Positions 60,763-64,000 of a stretch of 64,000 bases of DNA are shown here, in pieces. This DNA is from Streptomyces sp. HB132. GTDB taxonomy: Bacteria > Actinomycetota > Actinomycetes > Streptomycetales > Streptomycetaceae. The notes beneath the pieces are model-generated. The model was not told the DNA's origin. It saw nothing but the letters and a program-made list of their open reading frames with translations, and did not search any database. Location: assembly GCF_016909575.1 (NCBI RefSeq), contig NZ_JAFBGA010000004.1, positions 62,001-126,000 of the forward strand, given 5' to 3'. Position numbers and translations under genes: made by a program. Every line of letters starts with the position of its first letter. The stretch's first letter is position 1.

Positions 60763-63700
60763 TTCCTGCTCCAGAGGTGCTCGAACTGGGTGAAGGCCAG
60801 CTTGGTGTCGAAGTTCGCGATGTTGTCGCTGACGTTGAGGATCAGGCACGTGTCCTTGCCGCCGTTGAGCGGACCACGCAGGCCTCGACCGATCATCTGC
60901 TGGTAGACGTTGGTGCTGTACACGGGCCGGGCGACGACCACGGCACGAGTTGCGGGAGCGTCGAACCCTTGTGTCAGCACGCCGTAGTTGGTGAGTACCC
61001 GGATCCGGCCGTTGCGGAAGTTCTCGATGCGCGTGCGGCGGTCTTGCGTACTCGTCGTCGAGTCCACCGCGGCGGATGGGATTCCCCGATCGTTGAGCAT
61101 GGCCGACAGGTACTTGGCATGGTCGACAGAGGTGGCGAACAGCAGCGTCGGCCAGCCCTCGGGCAGCGCGGCCACGGAATCGACGATGCGACGGCTGCGT
61201 GCGTGGTCGTCTGCCAGCCGTTGCTCGGCGGCACGGGAGAGCATCGCCATGCGCTCGGCTTGCGCCTTCTCGTCACGGGTCAGCTCGATCCGACCACCTT
61301 CCAACGTGCGATGCTCGACCTGTGCGAGCATCCCCCAGTGCTGGAGATCCCGGTACGGGTCGCCTGATGGAAAGACGCCCTCGTCGAGCCGCCGGTTGCC
61401 GAAGCGGTTGACCAAGCGGCGGGTCTCGTCCTCGTTGGTGTTGCGGAACGGGGTGGCGGTCAGGCCGATCAGGTGCCTGCCGGTCTCGTACTGGGTGAGC
61501 CCCAACAGGCTCAAGATTTCCGTGTACCTCTTGGCGATGGCGGTGTGGGCCTCGTCAACCATCACCAGGGCGGCCTGCTGCAACCACGCGTACTGTTCGG
61601 TTCCCAGGCAACGCTCCAGCTTGGCGTCGGTGGCGACCACCAGGTGGGGATGATCAATGACGTTCCCGACCTCGTTACTGCTCCAGAGACGGCTGATGGT
61701 CAGCGGCTTCTCCGCACCGACCTTGCTCCATACGAACTTCCAGCTCTGAACGGCCTGTTCGCACAGTTCTTCGGTCTGCGCGATCCAGAGCAGCGGTCCC
61801 CTCAGGTCGCCCACGCGCTTTACCCAGCGAATCACCGCCTCAGCGGTGACGCGGGTCTTGCCTGCTCCGGTCGGCAGCGACAGCATGCCGCGCTGGGGTG
61901 CCAGACGGTCGAGCATGGTGGTGATGTTGCGGACCAGGTCCTCCTGGTAGCCATGGAGGCTCGGGAAGTCCCGGGGGCCCTGGACGGTCTCGGACGACGG
62001 CGGTGCCGGGGTCCGCGAACCTGCGAACGACACGGGCAGTTTCAGGTCCGAGACGAAGGCGACGGCGACCGAGGAGCCGCTGTAGGACACCGGAGCGTCA
62101 GGGTACCGAGACTGGATGTCGCGGGCGTGTTGGTGAAGTACACCGTCACCGTGGGCATTGAACGCCATTTGTGCGATTCGCCGACCCGACGGCTCGATGC
62201 CGTTGGTCGCCTCCAGCTCTGCCCCCATGAGTCCTTCGGGGAGTCCGACCCGGAGTGCCTCGGCCCCGATCAGCAGCTCGATCTTGGCGACCACGTCCTC
62301 GGTGTCACGCACAGCCTTCCGCGCCGCCTGCGTCGCGCTGTCCCGGGCCATCCGGTCCTGGTGCTCGAGGACAGCTCTGCAGCCGGACGGACCGAGACCC
62401 AGACCCAGTTCACGATCGATCAGTCGCAGCATCGGTTCGGGTTCGAGAGGTACGCGGACCTTGACGGTGCTGTCATGGCGAACGGCGTCCAAGGGAGAGG
62501 CGTGCGTTCCGTTGGGGGTGCGCGTGACTTCCTCCAATTCGATGCACCGCTGGACCAGGCTGCTCCGATTGGTGCCGTTGAGATTCCGCCGAAGAGCGGG
62601 ATACAGCTCGATCAGGGGGACCGGAGAGCCCTCGACGACCTCACGGGTCTCCCGGCTGATCACGTCGGCGTAGCGGAGCATGCCCCACTTCTCGACCATC
62701 AGCTCGGCGTCGGCGGAGGTGGGCACGAGCAGTGCCGGGAGCTGCTCGCCACGGAGCGCCCGATATTCGGCTGCCCCCACGGCGAGCGTGATCTCGTCGT
62801 CGGGGCGGGTGCCCCAGGTGTCGCCGATACGGCAGCGGGTGAGGGAGTCCGCGGGGAAGTCCGCGCCGAACCGGGTGAGCATGACGTATGTGGTGCCGAC
62901 GAAGGAGTCGTCCTCGCTCCGGGTGACCTCGCCGAGGAGCGCGTCCCAGCGGTCAGCGGGTACTTCGTCGACCGTGGTCGGGAGCCGTAGTTTGCGAGCC
63001 TTCTCGGCTGAGATGTCGGCGACCGGCAGAACATCGCGGTAGGCGTCGAGTTGGGGACCCACAGCCTCTCCCAGCGGCTTGACCCCCTGGGACGTAACGA
63101 CGGTGCCGTGTTTACGCAGCATCCAGCGGATCGGCGAGATCACAGTCTGCCGGGTGGCGTTCTGCGCACCGATCTGACGTGTCCAGTTGTCCACCACGGC
63201 GTCATCGGGCAGCGCCTTCAGGAACGCGGCACGGGAGGCTTCGGACAACGCGGGAAAGATGTGGAGCGGCCCACCGACAGCGGCGCCCTCGACCTTCAGG
63301 CGGTTCAGCGCGGGGCGGGGGGCACGACTGTCCAGCTTGCGCAGATACGCGGAATGGACGGCAGCACGGTAGGTGTCGAACCAGGCGGTTCCCTCCTTGG
63401 GTTGTACCCCTCCGGTGGGGCGCTCCAGGAGGCCGACCTGCGGGAAGAAGGCGATGTCGTCGGAGTGGAAGGCCATGTCCACGGCGATGCTCGGGTCACG
63501 CCCGGCATCGACCACCGGGCCTGGAAGCATGCAGTTCTCGATCGGTCGGAACCGACCGTCGGTGGTCCGTACGCACAGCGTCGAGCCGGGCGAGGGGACA
63601 CGTTCAAGAAGCTTGTGCGTCAACCGGCGGATCCCGGCCTGACGGAACAGCTCCCAGAATCGCTCCCACTCGGCGTCCCTGTAACCGTCGAAGCCTTGGT

Positions 63701-64000
63701 CGAGGACGCTGACGAAGCGCCCCTCCACGTCGGCCTCGCGGATTCCGAGGACGTTGAGCGCGTGTGACAGTGACGGATCCTGGGCGAGCGCAGCGACCAC
63801 GTACACCAGGGACTCGCGCAGTCCACCCTGATCGGCGCGGCGGAAGACCCGACCTCGCACGGGAGCAACCAGGCCGTGCTCCTCGGTGAGCACGATGTGT
63901 GCCTTGCGCGCTTCGTCCGCGTACGGAGAACCACGCTCCACCATGTCGGCGAGGATTCGCATCGCCACGGCAGAGGCTTCTGCGGTACCGCCGTCCACGA
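60759..64000 (-). CDS. Large SF2 helicase of the defence operon (5' end outside window)
   Basis: About 1080 C-terminal residues visible, open to the right edge. The last 370 residues are an SF2 helicase: SLHGYQEDLVRNI, Walker A LPTGAGKTRVTAEA, MVDEAHTAIAKRY, LIGLTATPFRN, TLLFATSVDHAKYL, and the motif VI YQQMIGRGLRGPLNGG. The 700 residues before it match no family I can name, though style (SLVYVVAALAQDPSLSHALNVLG; FWELFRQAGIRRL) suggests the C-terminal part of very large proteins that in some bacteria begin with a sacsin/HSP90-like ATPase. That N-terminus, if present, lies beyond 64,000. First visible gene of the drm operon. Confidence 0.8.
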   Translation of the reverse strand, partial: VDGGTAEASAVAMRILADMVERGSPYADEARKAHIVLTEEHGLVAPVRGRVFRRADQGGLRESLVYVVAALAQDPSLSHALNVLGIREADVEGRFVSVLDQGFDGYRDAEWERFWELFRQAGIRRLTHKLLERVPSPGSTLCVRTTDGRFRPIENCMLPGPVVDAGRDPSIAVDMAFHSDDIAFFPQVGLLERPTGGVQPKEGTAWFDTYRAAVHSAYLRKLDSRAPRPALNRLKVEGAAVGGPLHIFPALSEASRAAFLKALPDDAVVDNWTRQIGAQNATRQTVISPIRWMLRKHGTVVTSQGVKPLGEAVGPQLDAYRDVLPVADISAEKARKLRLPTTVDEVPADRWDALLGEVTRSEDDSFVGTTYVMLTRFGADFPADSLTRCRIGDTWGTRPDDEITLAVGAAEYRALRGEQLPALLVPTSADAELMVEKWGMLRYADVISRETREVVEGSPVPLIELYPALRRNLNGTNRSSLVQRCIELEEVTRTPNGTHASPLDAVRHDSTVKVRVPLEPEPMLRLIDRELGLGLGPSGCRAVLEHQDRMARDSATQAARKAVRDTEDVVAKIELLIGAEALRVGLPEGLMGAELEATNGIEPSGRRIAQMAFNAHGDGVLHQHARDIQSRYPDAPVSYSGSSVAVAFVSDLKLPVSFAGSRTPAPPSSETVQGPRDFPSLHGYQEDLVRNITTMLDRLAPQRGMLSLPTGAGKTRVTAEAVIRWVKRVGDLRGPLLWIAQTEELCEQAVQSWKFVWSKVGAEKPLTISRLWSSNEVGNVIDHPHLVVATDAKLERCLGTEQYAWLQQAALVMVDEAHTAIAKRYTEILSLLGLTQYETGRHLIGLTATPFRNTNEDETRRLVNRFGNRRLDEGVFPSGDPYRDLQHWGMLAQVEHRTLEGGRIELTRDEKAQAERMAMLSRAAEQRLADDHARSRRIVDSVAALPEGWPTLLFATSVDHAKYLSAMLNDRGIPSAAVDSTTSTQDRRTRIENFRNGRIRVLTNYGVLTQGFDAPATRAVVVARPVYSTNVYQQMIGRGLRGPLNGGKDTCLILNVSDNIANFDTKLAFTQFEHLWSRK

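Overview
The window reads as Streptomyces chromosome. G+C is very high throughout, GTG starts are common, promoters are often leaderless, and the families are typical of the genus: DUF397 with an XRE regulator, DUF1707, DUF3618, Ku with a stand-alone ligase, and a secreted CBM2 mannanase with a CebR-type operator. No rRNA, tRNA or CRISPR array was seen. Both ends cut through genes: a 72-base gene tail at the left, and the 5' part of a large helicase gene at the right.

Region 1 (1-30.6 kb) is mostly housekeeping and secreted or transport functions. It holds a ProP-type symporter, the peroxiredoxin Bcp, a GroES-like protein, the guanidinium exporter sugE/gdx behind a probable guanidine-III riboswitch, and a class A PBP. 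Next come a three-gene ABC-2 exporter, a DUF1707 protein, a GDSL hydrolase, a DUF445 protein, argG with an ArgR-like box, a DeoR/aldolase pair, Ku and an ATP-dependent ligase, a GH5 mannanase, an AAC(3) acetyltransferase, an AraC/GyrI-like regulator, and an MMPL exporter followed by a two-component system. A frameshifted Excalibur-domain remnant lies upstream of Ku.

Region 2 (30,761-38,004) is a complete-looking 7.2-kb Tn3-family transposon. It has 45-bp terminal inverted repeats with one mismatch and a 5-bp target duplication, TACGT. It carries a resolvase, a candidate res region, a frameshifted transposase, and an unusual cargo: a PAP2 phosphatase opposite a LuxR-type two-component system. 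The kinase has an extra C-terminal membrane anchor and a predicted external domain. The cargo resembles a cell-envelope stress or resistance module, which is an inference.

Region 3 (38-53.7 kb) holds an M23 peptidase, a MarR-like winged-helix protein with a proline-rich repeat, a HelD/HelR-type RNA polymerase-associated helicase with a TTG start, and a four-gene ABC exporter plus DesK/DesR-like operon behind a 22-bp palindrome. It continues with a SUKH protein, a divergent AraC/SDR pair, a divergent MFS/ArsR pair with a strong dyad, and a WhiJ-type set (XRE regulator, DUF397 protein, HATPase).

Region 4 (53.76-64 kb, minus strand) is the most striking. Four genes are each joined by a 4-nt stop/start overlap: a large SF2 helicase (5' end beyond the window), a UvrD-like SF1 helicase, DrmA, and DrmB (DUF1998). 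DrmA and DrmB are DISARM core proteins. The DISARM nuclease DrmC and a methyltransferase are absent from the visible part, and two other helicases take their place. This looks like a DISARM-related phage-defence operon of unusual composition.
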